Shown: positions 11,494 to 23,395 of the stretch, piece after piece
Position numbering within the stretch: position 1 is the first letter of the stretch
How the letters are laid out: each line of letters begins with the position of its first letter
Source of the DNA: Paraspadella gotoi
Lineage: Eukaryota > Chaetognatha
Assembly: GCA_051294375.1 (NCBI GenBank)
Contig: CM119264.1
Coordinates: 2,534,475-2,598,474 of the forward strand
Direction: 5' to 3'
Length of the DNA stretch: 64,000 bases
Notes under the pieces: model-generated
The model's input: only the letters and a program-made list of their open reading frames with translations
Told to the model about the DNA's origin: nothing
The model's database searches: none
Program-made: the position numbers and the translations under genes

Positions 11494-11631
11494 CTACACC
11501 AAACGAGAGACGGACGAGGAAGCTCGAAGAGCTCACGCCTTTTCCTTCAAGATTCTCTCGCGCAGGAAGTTAGAAAAATCCAAGAGATTCGATTCCAGCG
11601 GGAAAATGGCGGAGCGAAGACCTGACGGACG
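11494..11631 (+). CDS. candidate coiled-coil exon
   Basis: Acceptor CTTCAG at 11493 and donor GACG|GTGAGA at 11631 enclose a frame rich in Arg, Glu and Lys (KRETDEEARRAHAFSFKIL). An alternative frame gives LAQEVRKIQEIRFQREN, also helix-prone, so a one-base shift inside is likely. It could be part of a coiled-coil stalk before the fibrinogen domain, but linkage is inferred. Confidence 0.3.
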
Positions 11632-11900
11632 GTGAGAGAGAATGGAGAGAGAGAGGAGGATGAGAGATGAGACGAGAGAATGAGAGGAGAGAGAGATGGA
11701 GAGAGAGAGAGAGAGATGACGAGATGAAAGAGGGAGAAGAGATAGACGAGAGAGAGAGAACAGAGAGAAAAGAGAGAGAATGAAGAAGATAGATAGAGAG
11801 AGAGAAGAGAGACGAAGAGAAGAGAGATGAGAGAGAGAGAGAGAAAGATAAGAGAGAAAGATGAGCAGTGAGAAAGAGAGGAAAGAGAGAATAGAAGGTA
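11632..11900. repeat. (GA)n-rich microsatellite
   Basis: Imperfect GAGA tract with GAT interruptions, starting at the donor of the preceding candidate exon. Confidence 0.85.
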
Positions 11901-12025
11901 AAATTCATTGACGATAAAGGTGAAGCTATAGAAGAAAATTAAACATACATTTAAGATTATTCTGTTTATCTTACTTTTTTTATTATTAGTAATAATCTTT
12001 TGTCGTCTGTGTCTGTAATTTTCAG

Positions 12026-12129
12026 TTGGAGAATTTCTCAGAAAAGTTCCATAATGAGTCGCGCCGAAGTCTTCCCAAGATTCTCATGGACGAGGGTCTC
12101 TTGCGTGATTCGTCCAACGCGAAAGGCTC
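12026..12129 (+). CDS. candidate helical exon
   Basis: TTTTCAG acceptor followed by an open frame LENFSEKFHNESRRSLPKIL that continues past MDEG. The donor is uncertain. A further open stretch at about 12199-12285 (KNYLNDLLDQTKISIAW) may be the next exon. Both have heptad-like spacing of Leu/Ile/Phe. Assignment to the downstream gene is inference. Confidence 0.3.
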
Positions 12130-12985
12130 TTACTTCATTTTCTTCCGGTTCTTTATTTGTTAAGATTAGAAATTGTTAAAAATTAAAATTGTTTTATCCC
12201 AAACGAAGAAGAATTACCTCAACGATCTTCTCGACCAAACCAAGATCAGCATCGCGTGGTCCGAAGAAACTAGCGCCCCTCTGCAGTCGTCACTCCGTTT
12301 TAATTTTAAAACTATTTTAATACATTAGATAGTTAAAGATTTTACTAAAACTTTTGAACTAAAGTTGAATCGTTGCTCATTTCTCATTTTTTCTCTCATC
12401 GGTCAAGAAAAAAAATTATTTTCACAATATTTTCGCTTTAAAATTTTCCCTGAAAATCCTAAAAAGATTTTTATTTAAATTTACGTTAAAAACATCCCCA
12501 ACTTCAAATGAATCGAGCTTCACTTTTTGCTTTGATTTCTTTGCACAATAAATCACCGCTTTTTTTTCACGTGACTCCAAAGTAAATAAACATTAGTTTA
12601 TATTATTTGTTTGTAAACTTTCAGTTCGTTGGATATGACCCCGTGATAAATCGTTAATTATCAAAATTCACCGAAGAAAACAGAGAAAAAGTTTTTTCAA
12701 AGACAAAAAAGGTTTGGAATGAATTACGAAGTGAGATTTTTTTATTCGGTATAATTTGAACACTAGAATACAAATAAGGAAGAACTAAAAGGCGTTTATT
12801 ATTATTATCAGTTAACATAAATTAAATTTAATAATCTTCCCTTGGAGAGGAATTTATTTAAAATTTTAAAAAATTTACGCCCTCTTGCGAGTACGGAGTA
12901 GGTTAAAATCACAAACTATACCACTATCTCCTTGTTTTTTTGTTTTTTTTTTTAAATTGATGAAATCTAATTCCCTCCTTCTCAG

Positions 12986-13145
12986 AGGGCGCCATTCCTC
13001 CAGATCCTCCTCCGCCGCGAGTTTCCTCCGACGTGTGCGTCGCCTCGACGCTGCGAGGACGATCGACTCGAAGACGAGAAGGCTGTCGAAGAGAAGTTGA
13101 AGACTCGAGGATTACTATTTCTACGCCAAGGAATTGTCGGAGACG
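12986..13145 (+). CDS. candidate coiled-coil exon
   Basis: Bounded by CTTCTCAG and GAGACG|GTATTT. It encodes CEDDRLEDEKAVEEKL, then after an apparent one-base insertion LEDYYFYAKELSET. Heptad spacing and charge pattern indicate a coiled coil. The shift matches the indel noise seen elsewhere. Confidence 0.4.
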
Positions 13146-13179
13146 GTATTTTATCATCTATCTGTCTGCTCTGTCTGTC

Positions 13180-13565
13180 CTATATATCTATCTTATCTCT
13201 CTATCTATCTATCTATCTATCTATCTATCCTATCTATTTCTATCTAATCTATCTATCTATATATCTGTCTATCTATTTCTTATCGGTCTATCTATCTATC
13301 TATCTATCTATCATATCTATCTAATCTATCTATCTATCTATCTATCTATCTAGTCTATCTATCTATCTATCTATTCTATCTATTTAATAGATTTGGGCCT
13401 TCCTTTCTTTCTTTCTTTCTTTCTTTCTTTTTTCTGTTCTTTCTTATATGTATCTCTCTCTCTCTCTTCCTGCTACGTTCCTACTCTCTCTCTCTCTCTC
13501 TTCTGTCTCTCTCTCTCTCTCCTCTCTTCTCTTCTCTCTCTCTCTCCATTCTCTCTTTTCTTCAG
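13180..13565 (+). repeat. compound (TATC)n-(CTTT)n-(CT)n microsatellite
   Basis: TATC units at about 13197-13385, CTTT at 13400-13432 and CT-rich sequence to 13563, ending in TTCAG before the next candidate exon. Confidence 0.9.
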
Positions 13566-13665
13566 AGATCCGATCAACTGCGAGTCGAGAACGAAGGTTT
13601 GCGACAGACGACGAAAAGAAATTCCTCGCTTTCAGAAAATTCTCGTACGGATGTCCCGAGCAAAG
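13566..13665 (+). CDS. candidate coiled-coil exon
   Basis: TCTTCAG acceptor and CAAAG|GTTCGA donor flank an open frame SDQLRVENEGLRQTTKRNSS, helix-prone with Leu/Val heptads. The (CT)n tract directly before it can act as the polypyrimidine tract. Confidence 0.4.
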
Positions 13666-13738
13666 GTTCGACTCGGTTCTTTGTGTCGGTTTTTATTAAA
13701 AATTACAATTAATTAAATTAATTAATTTATTTCTAACA

Positions 13739-13826
13739 TGCCTGTCCAAAGCCTGTCCAAAGTCACGGGCTAGCTTATGATTAAATGAATAGATAAATTT
13801 ATATTTGGTTGCTACCAAATGTTCAT
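13739..13826 (+). repeat. fragment of dispersed repeat family R2
   Basis: Matches the 3' half of the R2 consensus seen at 41636-41792: the GCCTGTCCAAAGTCA motif, then AGCTTAT, AATGAATAGATAA and TTGGTTG. Diverged, so an old copy. Confidence 0.55.
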
Positions 13827-13839
13827 GAGATTACACAAT

Positions 13840-14750
13840 TTAAATCATGAGCAACTTATTAAGCGAAAGAAAGACAGTATTGTAAAAAAAATGATTACAG
13901 CTTTTCCTCGTTGCCTATAGAAAAACGACGCGATGTTGCGACGAAATCGGAACGACGGATTTTTGGGATGAGAAAAAATTCGAGGAAGAAGGGAAACGTC
14001 GTCGAACGACGTCGTCGACTGACGAGCGAACATCCGAGGGAAAATGGAGAGTTGCAGGACTAAGGGTGACATTACGAGGAGTAACAAAGACATTTATTCA
14101 GTGTACAGATTTTTACATTCGCACTTTTTTTTTCTCTCGAGTCCAATTTCAGAATCTAATGTACCATGATGGAGAGCGTAAATAACACATGTTGAAAAAG
14201 TTGAAGGTTAGAAAGTTGACATTTTTGCGCAGTGAATACTCGATGGTAATTTTACTCATACGAGCCTTAATAAAATTTCTTTTATTATTTTTTGTTTTGA
14301 CTTAAAAGGTCGACAAACATTTTTACGTCAACGAGGGACAAACCGAAATTCAGTGTGCGAAAATTCATAACGTCTGTGGAAAATGAAACTAAGGGCTCAC
14401 ACGAAAATTTCTCCATTATAAGTCTATAACTATATTAACTATAGAGCATTATATAAATACTGCTATTCATAATCTAAAAATTATAGTCCTTATTTTAAGG
14501 AGTTCCCCCAACGGAGCGAGGGAACGCCCAGATTTCTTCTCGCAACGTAAGTCCAAAAATGACAATGACAAACAAGCGTCTACAAGAGCAAAAAGTTGCC
14601 AAACGTTGATTTAATTTAAATATAACTTGTTTGAACGGCACACGTCTGATAATTCTAAATAATTTTAAATAATTCTAAATAATTCCTAATAAATTTTCCG
14701 TTTTTTTTAATTTCATTCCCCATTTTTCTTCTTTTCTGATAACGCCCCTT
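13840..14750. other. no supported gene
   Basis: AT-rich, with a moderately GC-rich patch at 13905-14060 in which no spliced coding segment could be fixed. Confidence 0.45.
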
Positions 14751-14762
14751 GTTCTTTGTCAG

Positions 14763-14996
14763 ACTGTTCGAACCTGCCATGGGTCCACCTACCGAGTCTA
14801 CGAAATTCAACCCCGACTTCCATGGAACAACAGTCAGCATCGCCAAAGCCGTCCCAACCTTGAGTTTTCGTCTTTTGCCGAAAATTATTGGGTATTTTTT
14901 TTTTTTTTTTACTGTGCTTCTCTTCTTGAGATGTCCTCAAGTCTCTCTCCTCTTCTTTTCTCTTCTCTCTCTTCTCTCTCTCTCTCATCTCTCTTC

Positions 14997-15027
<31 letters not shown>

Positions 15028-15930
15028 CTCCTCTCTCTTGCTCTCTTTCAATCTCTCCAAAGGTCGAATGTGGACTGTGATCCAGCGACGGTTGCGCCAA
15101 ACGAACCCGGACCCCTCCCGCCGCGGCCTTCGCATCAGACGTGGGACGCTACCAAAAGAGGCTTTCGGGAATTTAGAGGGATGTGATGAGTGGAACATGG
15201 ACTTGGACATTGGACTTTACAATGACAATGACTGGTGGCCAGTGACTATCGAACTTTTCAGACATTTGATGACATATGTAGTTGACGCAATTTGTAATAA
15301 ACGACAAAGGATAAAACAAATAACCAAGAAAATTTCCAAATAAAAGCCACAAGCGGACTAATCCAAAAAATCCATAATGCTTAGATTTTTTTCAGGAATT
15401 TTGGATCGGGAACGAGGTTCTCACGCTGTTGGACGGGACACTCCGATCGCGGGCGTCTTTCGGTCGTCGTCGTCGCTCGTCCTCTCGTCCTCCATGTGGA
15501 CATGACGTCTTGGAACGGATCCCGCTTTCTTTCGCGGAATATGACGATTTTTGGTCGGATGAGAAGAGAGACTTCTATCAAGGTCAGGGGATTGGTAGAC
15601 GTCGTTCGTCATCTGTTGTCGTCGTCTGCATCCATATCAACATCTTTTGTTGTTCATCGTCGTCGTCATCGTCGTCATCTTGTATTGTCGTCTTTGTCGT
15701 CTTTGTTGTCATCTTCATCATCACAATTGTCTTCTTCGTACTTTTCCCTCCGTTCACTGATCACGCGTCGAATTATCGCGGCAACGCTGGCGATGCCCAT
15801 TGCGCGATAGACCGCGACGACGGATTCGCCGCTACGCGAAGACCGCAACGACGATCGCGCTATCGGCGAAGACCGCAACGACGATCGCCGCTACGGCAAA
15901 ACCGCGACGAAGAATTGATTCGGCCGGCGA
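14763..15930 (+). CDS. fibrinogen C-terminal domain protein, several exons, frameshifted
   Basis: Plus-strand exons match a fibrinogen-related domain. The first (from 14763, after TTTGTCAG) encodes STYRVYEIQP, the SGVYxIxP region. The second (from 15063, after a (CT)n tract) encodes MWTVIQRR, then with a one-base shift TWDATKRGF and FGNLEG. The third (15396-15582) starts EFWIGNEVLTLL and then, across shifts, has VDMTSWNG and FAEYDDFWSDEKRDFY, with donor CAAG|GTCAGG. The fourth (about 15765-15930) has NYRGNAGDA and a tandem DRNDDR sequence in the calcium-loop position. Such domains are secreted recognition modules in ficolin-, tenascin- or angiopoietin-like proteins. The last conserved exon (WWY...NLNG) was not found. 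Frameshifts may be assembly errors. Upstream coiled-coil-like exons and a leader-like exon may belong to it. Confidence 0.75.
15835..15905 (+). repeat. 30-bp in-frame tandem repeat in the fibrinogen exon
   Basis: GACCGCAACGACGATCGC starts two adjacent 30-base units, and a related GACCGCGACGACGG lies just upstream. In frame, they give repeated DR(D/N)DDR motifs at the calcium-binding loop position. Confidence 0.6.
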
Positions 15931-18790
15931 ATTCGAGGGGAAAGAATTCGTCCCCTAATTCGTTTTCGTCCGCCAAAGATTACCCAGTCTTTTCCGGGTG
16001 GGTCGGAGAGGCTGTGGTTGTGGGCAGTGAGCAAGTGGGCAGTAGAGCTAGGTAGGAAAGCGACTGCCGGCTTGTGTCGCCACATGATCTAAGCACGTGA
16101 GAACGGTTGGCAATGGGCAGTGCGAGGGGGTAAATGGGCTGCTAGTTTGTGGTCGGTCTAATATCTAAGCATGCGGAGGTGTTGAAGTGCGACAACAGTC
16201 CACGGCACAGGACCGTGCGTCCAATTTCGGGTAAATTGTGTTCGAAATTTACTAATTTGAATTGATGTATTAGTTTGAGTTTATTGAAATTAGGAGGAGC
16301 GACGGAAGAAGGATCATCCGTTCGTTCACTGAAAAAGTTCGCATGCAAGGCGCCTTTGGGTGGTTCCCTCTTGTCCTGGTGAATCATTAAGTTTTTATAA
16401 TAATTTAATTTATTAAAATTTATAAATAGTGAAGGAGGTCTTGTAAAAAACCGAATAAACTTTTCAATATATTAGTATATTATTGTTTTTTTCAGTTTTG
16501 CAACAACCTTTTTGCGACGTGATTTTACAATTTTAATTCAACGTTAATCTACGATATTTTGTCTGTCTATGACTAAAAAAAAAAGGCAAATGTGCCTAGT
16601 GTAAAGTTGAACCATAATGATAATATTCATCTCATGATTTTCATTGATATACTTAATACTTTTCCAATTTGCCAATGTTCTGCAATGATGCTAATTGTTT
16701 TATTGAATTTTATTTTAGTGCCATTGTGCAATTATTCTTGCTCAATACTCATTATTGTTAATGTCCATATTGATTCAAATCGTTTAATCTTCTTATTGTT
16801 CTTTAATTGTCAAAATTTTCTTCTTCTATTTCAGAAAAAAAATAATTTTTTTTTGATTTCCCTTTTTTTTTCCTTTCAGCGAACTCATCTGACACTCTAA
16901 CATTCATTTGGCTCCGTAATTGCTCGACTCTGTCAGAGCACATTATCAGTCCTTCAACAGATGAAGTTTGAGTCCCATAAGAGAATCTTCCCAGAATGGC
17001 GCGAGATGGAACGACATCTGACGCTGACATGACATCACATAACGATAGCACGATGATATAAGATTCACAAAATAAGACAATTTTTTTGTCGTTTAATTTA
17101 GGAAACTGTTGTGTGTACGAATGTCGCACGACGAAAAGTAAATCATATTTAAAAAAAAATATCTAAATTATTTTCGTTGACACGGTCCCAAATTTGATGT
17201 TGACTTTGCGAACGGCAAACTTTATCTCTCGTTTTTCTAAAAATCTTGTCGCTTCTGATCGTTTTAGTCTGTGTGCTGTGTGAGAAAAACCAAACTGTTA
17301 TTCTGTCCCTTACGTCTTTACCCAAAACGTTAATACGAAAATTTTAAAAAAAGTACTTAAACAGAATCCAATAAATGTAGCAATCTTGGCCTTACAGATT
17401 ATGAATTTTTAATGTATTATCTCGAAATGTAAAAATTGATTTTATGTGATTTGATTCGTTTTACAAAATCGATTGTTAATTCATTGCAGTTGTTTTTTTT
17501 TTTTTTAACATTCCACAAAACCGAAGTCAAATTAAAAAAGAAAAGGAAAAAAAGTTTTTTCCCTTTTTCTCACAAGTTGCACTTTTTGTTTCGGGACGCG
17601 AGGTGTAACTTTCCCTCCACGCCAATCATTCCGTGCAGCGCAAGAGCGGTTGGCGCCGCCGCCATGCTTATGCACACGTGTCGACGCCCATCGGCTTTGA
17701 GACGCAGATAATAGGTCTACGACCGAAGAGGTGAAGATGGGCGAAGGAGATGGAACCGTCGGGGGTAGAGATGATTTTCGAATGGGCTGTTCGTCTGGAA
17801 AAAAGTAGCGAAGATAGGAATGTTTAGGGAAGTAGGGAAAGCGGTTGCCGTTGGAGGATTATAAAACTAAGGTATGGGAAATAATAATTAATATTCGTGG
17901 CGGAAAAAATACGTTTTCTCTCTTCTCTCTCCTGTCTCCGCCCGCTTAGTTTCTTATCACGTCAAATTCTTTTTTAACTAAAATAATAAAAATATAGTTA
18001 AAGGTTTCCTCAAATATAAATGAAAAATGTAGGGAAAATAAAATAAACTTTGGGATTCAAACACATAGTTTAAAATAACAATTTTAATTCGTCGCCCTCT
18101 ACCCGTTGCCAGATATAAACTACCTGCGAATTTTTTGGCGTTCAAATTTAAGTTTTTTTTTCCCAGAGAATAAGAACTTTTTCTTGGGTTCCCTTTTTGG
18201 GTAGTTTTAAAAATACTTAAATATATTTTTTGCTACAAGGTTTAAAACTATTTTTCTGATTATTAGAGTTTAGTTGGCAGGAATTTAGAACGACGGACGA
18301 CGACGACGACGACGACGATGGTCTCCGAGGCAAGAAAAAAAGGCTCTTTAAAAATATCCACGAGTTAACGAGGCTGAAATTAGCGAGAATATCGTATTAA
18401 TTATACCCGTTCTTTTCAATCCGGATGGAATCAACGAATTAACGACTTAATGAAGCAAAAGCAAACGTCTGGATTTCGAGGTTGACGATTCATGATTAGA
18501 ATATGAACGGTCGTGAACGATTGAACGGTTCGAAAATTAAAAATTAATTTATAATTTAAAAACTTAAATAATAACAAAAAATAATCTATAAAATTAATTG
18601 TATTAATTTTAAAAACTTATCAATAATAACAAAAATAATCTAAAATAATTAATTTATTAATTTAAAAATTAAAATATAACAAAGAAATTAATCTAAAAAT
18701 AAATTTAATTTAATTTAAAAAATTACAATTAATAACAAAAATAATCTAAATTAATTTATTAATTTTTTTGCCTTTTTTCATTTCAAGGTC
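15931..18790. other. no supported gene
   Basis: Mostly AT-rich. A GC-rich patch at 17595-17790 could be an exon or promoter but no frame was convincing on either strand. A GAC repeat at 18297-18320 is followed by an open Lys-rich stretch of about 25 codons without a clear acceptor. Confidence 0.45.
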
Positions 18791-18859
18791 CGTGATATAT
18801 CGCTTTCCAGATTTATAATATTTTCTCTTTCCCTCTTTGTTTCTTTTCTTCTTTCTCAC

Positions 18860-19135
18860 TTCTACCCTCCGTCCATGGCGTCAACGCGAGCCTCGCAGCC
18901 TTTCTTCGCGACCCGCATGCCGAGCGGCCTTCTTCACCGGACCACGCCCTCTGGGAATCAGCGAGACTCCGCAGCCGCGGCACCGCTTGACCCAGACGGC
19001 ACGAGGTCGAAGGATTCCGCGCCGCCGCTGTATCGACCAACTGGGCGTTGAATGGCATGCGAAAAGGCCGGGTGTCGCGCACGGAAGGAAGCGTCTGGGA
19101 CAGAAGAAGTGAGCGACGCATCTGTCGAGACCCTG
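18860..19135. other. GC-rich coding-like block, strand unresolved
   Basis: About 270 bases of CpG-rich sequence in an AT-rich setting, open over most of its length in two minus frames and part of a plus frame. On minus it follows a CCCTCAG acceptor and one frame is Cys-rich (RCVAHFFC, then CRGCGVSL). No family could be assigned and indels may hide the true frame. Confidence 0.3.
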
Positions 19136-19338
19136 AGGGGGGAGACTAGTTGGGGGAGTTGGTGGGGGGTAAGAAGGAAGAAGGTGAATGGCAATTTGTA
19201 ATGCCTTATTCAATTACTATTGGCATTATTATACAATCTGATCTATCGTCTATTTAATTGATAATATATAACCAAATTAATAAATTCAAACGTCGTCTTA
19301 CTTATCTTCATTGATATATATTAGTATCTCATCATCAT

Positions 19339-20998
19339 CATCATATAATAAATAATAAATAATAAATAATAATAATAATAATAATAATTAATAATAATAA
19401 TATAATAATAATTCAATAATAATAAACTAAATAAATATCATCATCATCATCATCACTTTTCCATTACCTATACCCGCACGTGAGCCACTATCGGCTATCT
19501 ACTCGTGATCATCACGATGAGTCTCAACAGCCGAGTTTGGGGCATCCCGACCGTTAACCGTGGACAGCGACGACCGTCTTCGTTGCCATCGCCTGGAGGA
19601 GGAGGACGTGAGGAGGAGGAGAGGAAAGGTGAAAGAGAAGAAGAGAGAAGAGGAAAAAAAGGCAGGGAGGGGAGAAGGAAAGAGGAGTGAGAAGAGAAGA
19701 AGAGCAGGAAGAGAGGGGGAGAAAGAAAAGAGGAGGAGGAGAGAAGAAGCACAGAGCAGGCAGAGGAGGAGGTGGAGAAGAGGAGGAGGAGGAGGAGAAG
19801 GATGAGAAACCTCTTTTAAATCAATTTTCTTAATGTACACAAACGTTTATGAATTTGACTTTAAAATATTCCAAAAACAAGAATCGAGTCCCAGTTTTAT
19901 CCTTTTGTCTGAGAAACCGTCCTATCTTCGAGTTTGCTATTGACTTCGCTTATTAAAACACTTATCTACATGTCATATATTTTCACTTTTCTTTTTTAAA
20001 AATTTTTTTTTCTAATCTATGCCGATTTTTTTAAAGATATTATAGCCACCCAATCTAATTGAATCTGTTAGAAATTCATTTATTGAAAGTCAAAAATCTC
20101 AAAGTACCCTGAACAGAAAAAGGGTGCGGGTGATTAATTTCTTATATGGGCATAAATGTATGCGCTTATGATTGCGTTACTGTTGAGGAATTAAAAATAT
20201 TAGAGTATGAATTGTAGTGTATGTCTGATAAAAAATGATATACTGTTGCCTATATGCCATAACATAATATAAAGCCTTCCCCCTCATCTTTTCCGCTCTG
20301 GCACCGATGTCCACAAAGCACTGGACTTCCGCTCTCCCGCGTACGTGTCGCCAGTGTATGTAGATCCTATAGTCGACACGTGACTGGTTGCGGTCCGTCT
20401 ATCTCCCACTGGTGCCCTGGGCAGCTTGTCCCCAGGACTATCGCGCAAGTCTGGACATCGTTTGCGAGAGGGACGACGCGACTGGAGAGGACGGTCCAAC
20501 GGGATCCGGTGCGATTTGAGATAGTTTTTATCTGTGGCTGGAGCGCAGAAAAGTGAGGAGGTCGGTTGTGAGGTGAGAAAGGCTAAAGAGGTGATGGAAA
20601 GTGAGTTTGTGAGGAAACGCGAAACTGTGACGGGAAATGAAGGATCGAGAATAGGCCTGTATTAATCTTGATAACTCAGATAAGATAGCCGTGATGCGTA
20701 ATATTTCACGTCATTGTGCTCATCTTATGTAATTCACTTATTTATCTGCTTGCGGCTCCTCCTTGGTCGAATCCGTCAGACTCCTGATCAGTCCAATTTA
20801 AGCTAATACCCGGTTTTGTTTTTTAATAAATCAAATCCTTAAACTCGAAAAATCACAATCCGCTCTTCACTCCGTCAGTCACGACTCACGTGACCACCTC
20901 ACCCGCCTGTCGGTCCAACTCCACACGGAGACGTCCTTCGATGTCGTGATTTGCTCTCCGATCGATTGTAGCGCGAATCCGCGTAAAGGTCGAGGAGC
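19339..20998. repeat. noisy duplicate of window positions 1-1490
   Basis: Aligns end to end, in the same order and orientation, with 1-1490: the AAT/ATC repeat, CACGTGAGCC, the GGA tract, the serine exon, the intron and the Asp exon. Differences are mostly single-base insertions and deletions that break the reading frame kept in the first copy. This pattern fits uncorrected read sequence better than evolutionary divergence. Confidence 0.9.
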
Positions 20999-23172
20999 GT
21001 CAAGACTATCCACGCCGATCTCCACTATAACAATCCACTAAAACATACAATCAATTCAATGCATTCAATCAATCAATCAAATCAAATCAATCACATACAC
21101 AATCAAATCAATCAATCCCAATTCAACACCAATAAGGATATTAATTAAACTTATCACCCACATAAAATAATATCAATCCAAATAATCTTCGAAACACGGA
21201 AGAAAAAAAATCCGAACGTAAGTAAATCAAAACCCGCCCTCACCAAAAATAAATGAGTAAACCAATCCTCCCTCCATCTCCTCTTCCCCCCTTCCTTCAC
21301 CCCTCACCCCCTTCCCGCCCCCTCCCCGCTTTTCCTACCTCGCCCCCCCTAAAAAAAGACAAGAGTTTGTTGCTTTACTATTTCATTTTAAGTAAAAATC
21401 AAAGAAATTACTTTTCTTGAATTAAAATCCCGACGACGACGGAGAAAAAAAAAGATGCAATCGCAAATATCAAAACCAGAAATGAGGATTTTTAAAAAAT
21501 GTGTGAAAGAAGAAAAACAAGATCGGTTCATCCAATGTGTTGCGCCGCAGTGACTTTATTTTCACGTGTATTTTACCTTTGATCACATGATATGACATGA
21601 CATGGCATGACTAAAAAACTTTCTTAGCCCTTGTATTGCACTGCATTAAAATTCCGTCTTTTATTCCTTATAGTTTTAGGATTTCCTGAAAGCGGCGCAA
21701 GCAGTCCCTTAGATTTGAGGTTTTTTCTGTCTTAAAAAATGAGCAACCAACTATAGCCTAATTATATGCATTTTTAATCTAAGTGGGACAAACCGATGAA
21801 CAGACATACCGACTAACAGATCAACCGTGTTGTTGTTGTTAGTTGCGCCTCGAGTACTCATGGAGCAACTCTATGTTGGTTGGTTGGTCCATCTGTTGGT
21901 CGATCCTTCAGTATGTCTGTCCGTCAGTCTGTCCCACTTACGTTACGCTCATTTGTTAAGAAAAAAAAAACAACACAAATCTAAGGGACTTCTAGCTCCG
22001 ACTTCAGGAATTCCTAAAACTATAAAGAATAAAGATGCAAAGCATGTCATAAATTGACGGCAAAAAAAGTTTTTTAGTCATGTCATGTCATGTCATACCA
22101 CGTGAAAATAAAGTCACTGCGGCGCAACACATTGGAATAACCGTTCTTGTTTTTTTTAAATCTTCGTTTACCCTGGACACTTGACGACGATTTTTCCCGC
22201 CAAACCTCCATAGTAACTACCCAGCCATGTACAGTGGGCGCTGGTTAACATGATCGACCCCGAAATCCCGGGAACCTTAAGTTGAAGAGGATATCAACTA
22301 CAGTGGTCGACTTTAATTTTCAACGTCGGAGGCTTAGTGGTTTTTTAGCAAACAGTTGTTCAGATTTAGGACTGAATATTCTGCTGAATTAGTCAAAGAA
22401 CCTACACTGTAATTCAGTGTCAACGATCACCCTCTGACAACCAATCTACGGTCAACTAAAGAACATATTGTAAATGTAATTGTAGCAATCGTAATTTATT
22501 TTCCATCGCACGTTGAGAATGAATCCGGTTCCAGTCCAGTATCCGTTAGAGTTTTTCTGTGCGTAGATCTTGAGGTAACACGTCCACTGGTAGTGCTCGT
22601 GATCCGTCTTCAGAACCTCCAACCGCTCGTCGGTGCTGCCGCAAACTGAGCGGTCGGCGCCGATAAGCTGGAAGGCGAGGATTCGATGGACTGAGTGATT
22701 GATTGATTAATTAATTAATTGATTGATTGATTAATTGATTGATTGAATTGATTTGATTTGATTTATTTGATTGATTGATTGATTAATTCACAGATTTATC
22801 TTTCCAGTGAATGAGTGACTGAGTTCTCGATTGGCGATTGATTGATAAATTTATTGACTGATTGGCGATTGATTGATAGTTTTTTAATTTGATTGATCGT
22901 TTGATTAACTATCATATTTAATCAATCAAACCTTCGCTGATTCATTCATTCATTCATTCATTCATTCATTCATTCATTCATTTACCTTCGAGATGTCTCC
23001 CAACCAATGATCTTTATAAGAGTCCGGATCCTCGTCGTGAATTTTCGGTCCAACCATCTCTTTGGAATTGTAAAATCGCATGAAGGATCACAACACTTCT
23101 CTCTATCTTTCTCTCTCTCTCCTCTCTCTCCTCCTCTCTTCTCTCTCTCTCTCTCTATCATCTATCTAATCT

Positions 23173-23214
<42 letters not shown>

Positions 23215-23241
23215 TACTTCTCTCTCTCTCTTCTCTCTTCT

Positions 23242-23280
<39 letters not shown>

Positions 23281-23286
23281 TCTCTT

Positions 23287-23317
<31 letters not shown>

Positions 23318-23321
23318 CCTA

Positions 23322-23395
<74 letters not shown>

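Noticed and set aside
13033-13353. Open frame continuing into Tyr/Leu/Ser/Ile repeats.
   Set aside because: The second half is a (TATC)n microsatellite; only the spliced first part was kept.
21040-21130. Short spaced repeats considered as a CRISPR-like array.
   Set aside because: They are AATC tetranucleotide repeats without unique spacers, and the genome is eukaryotic.
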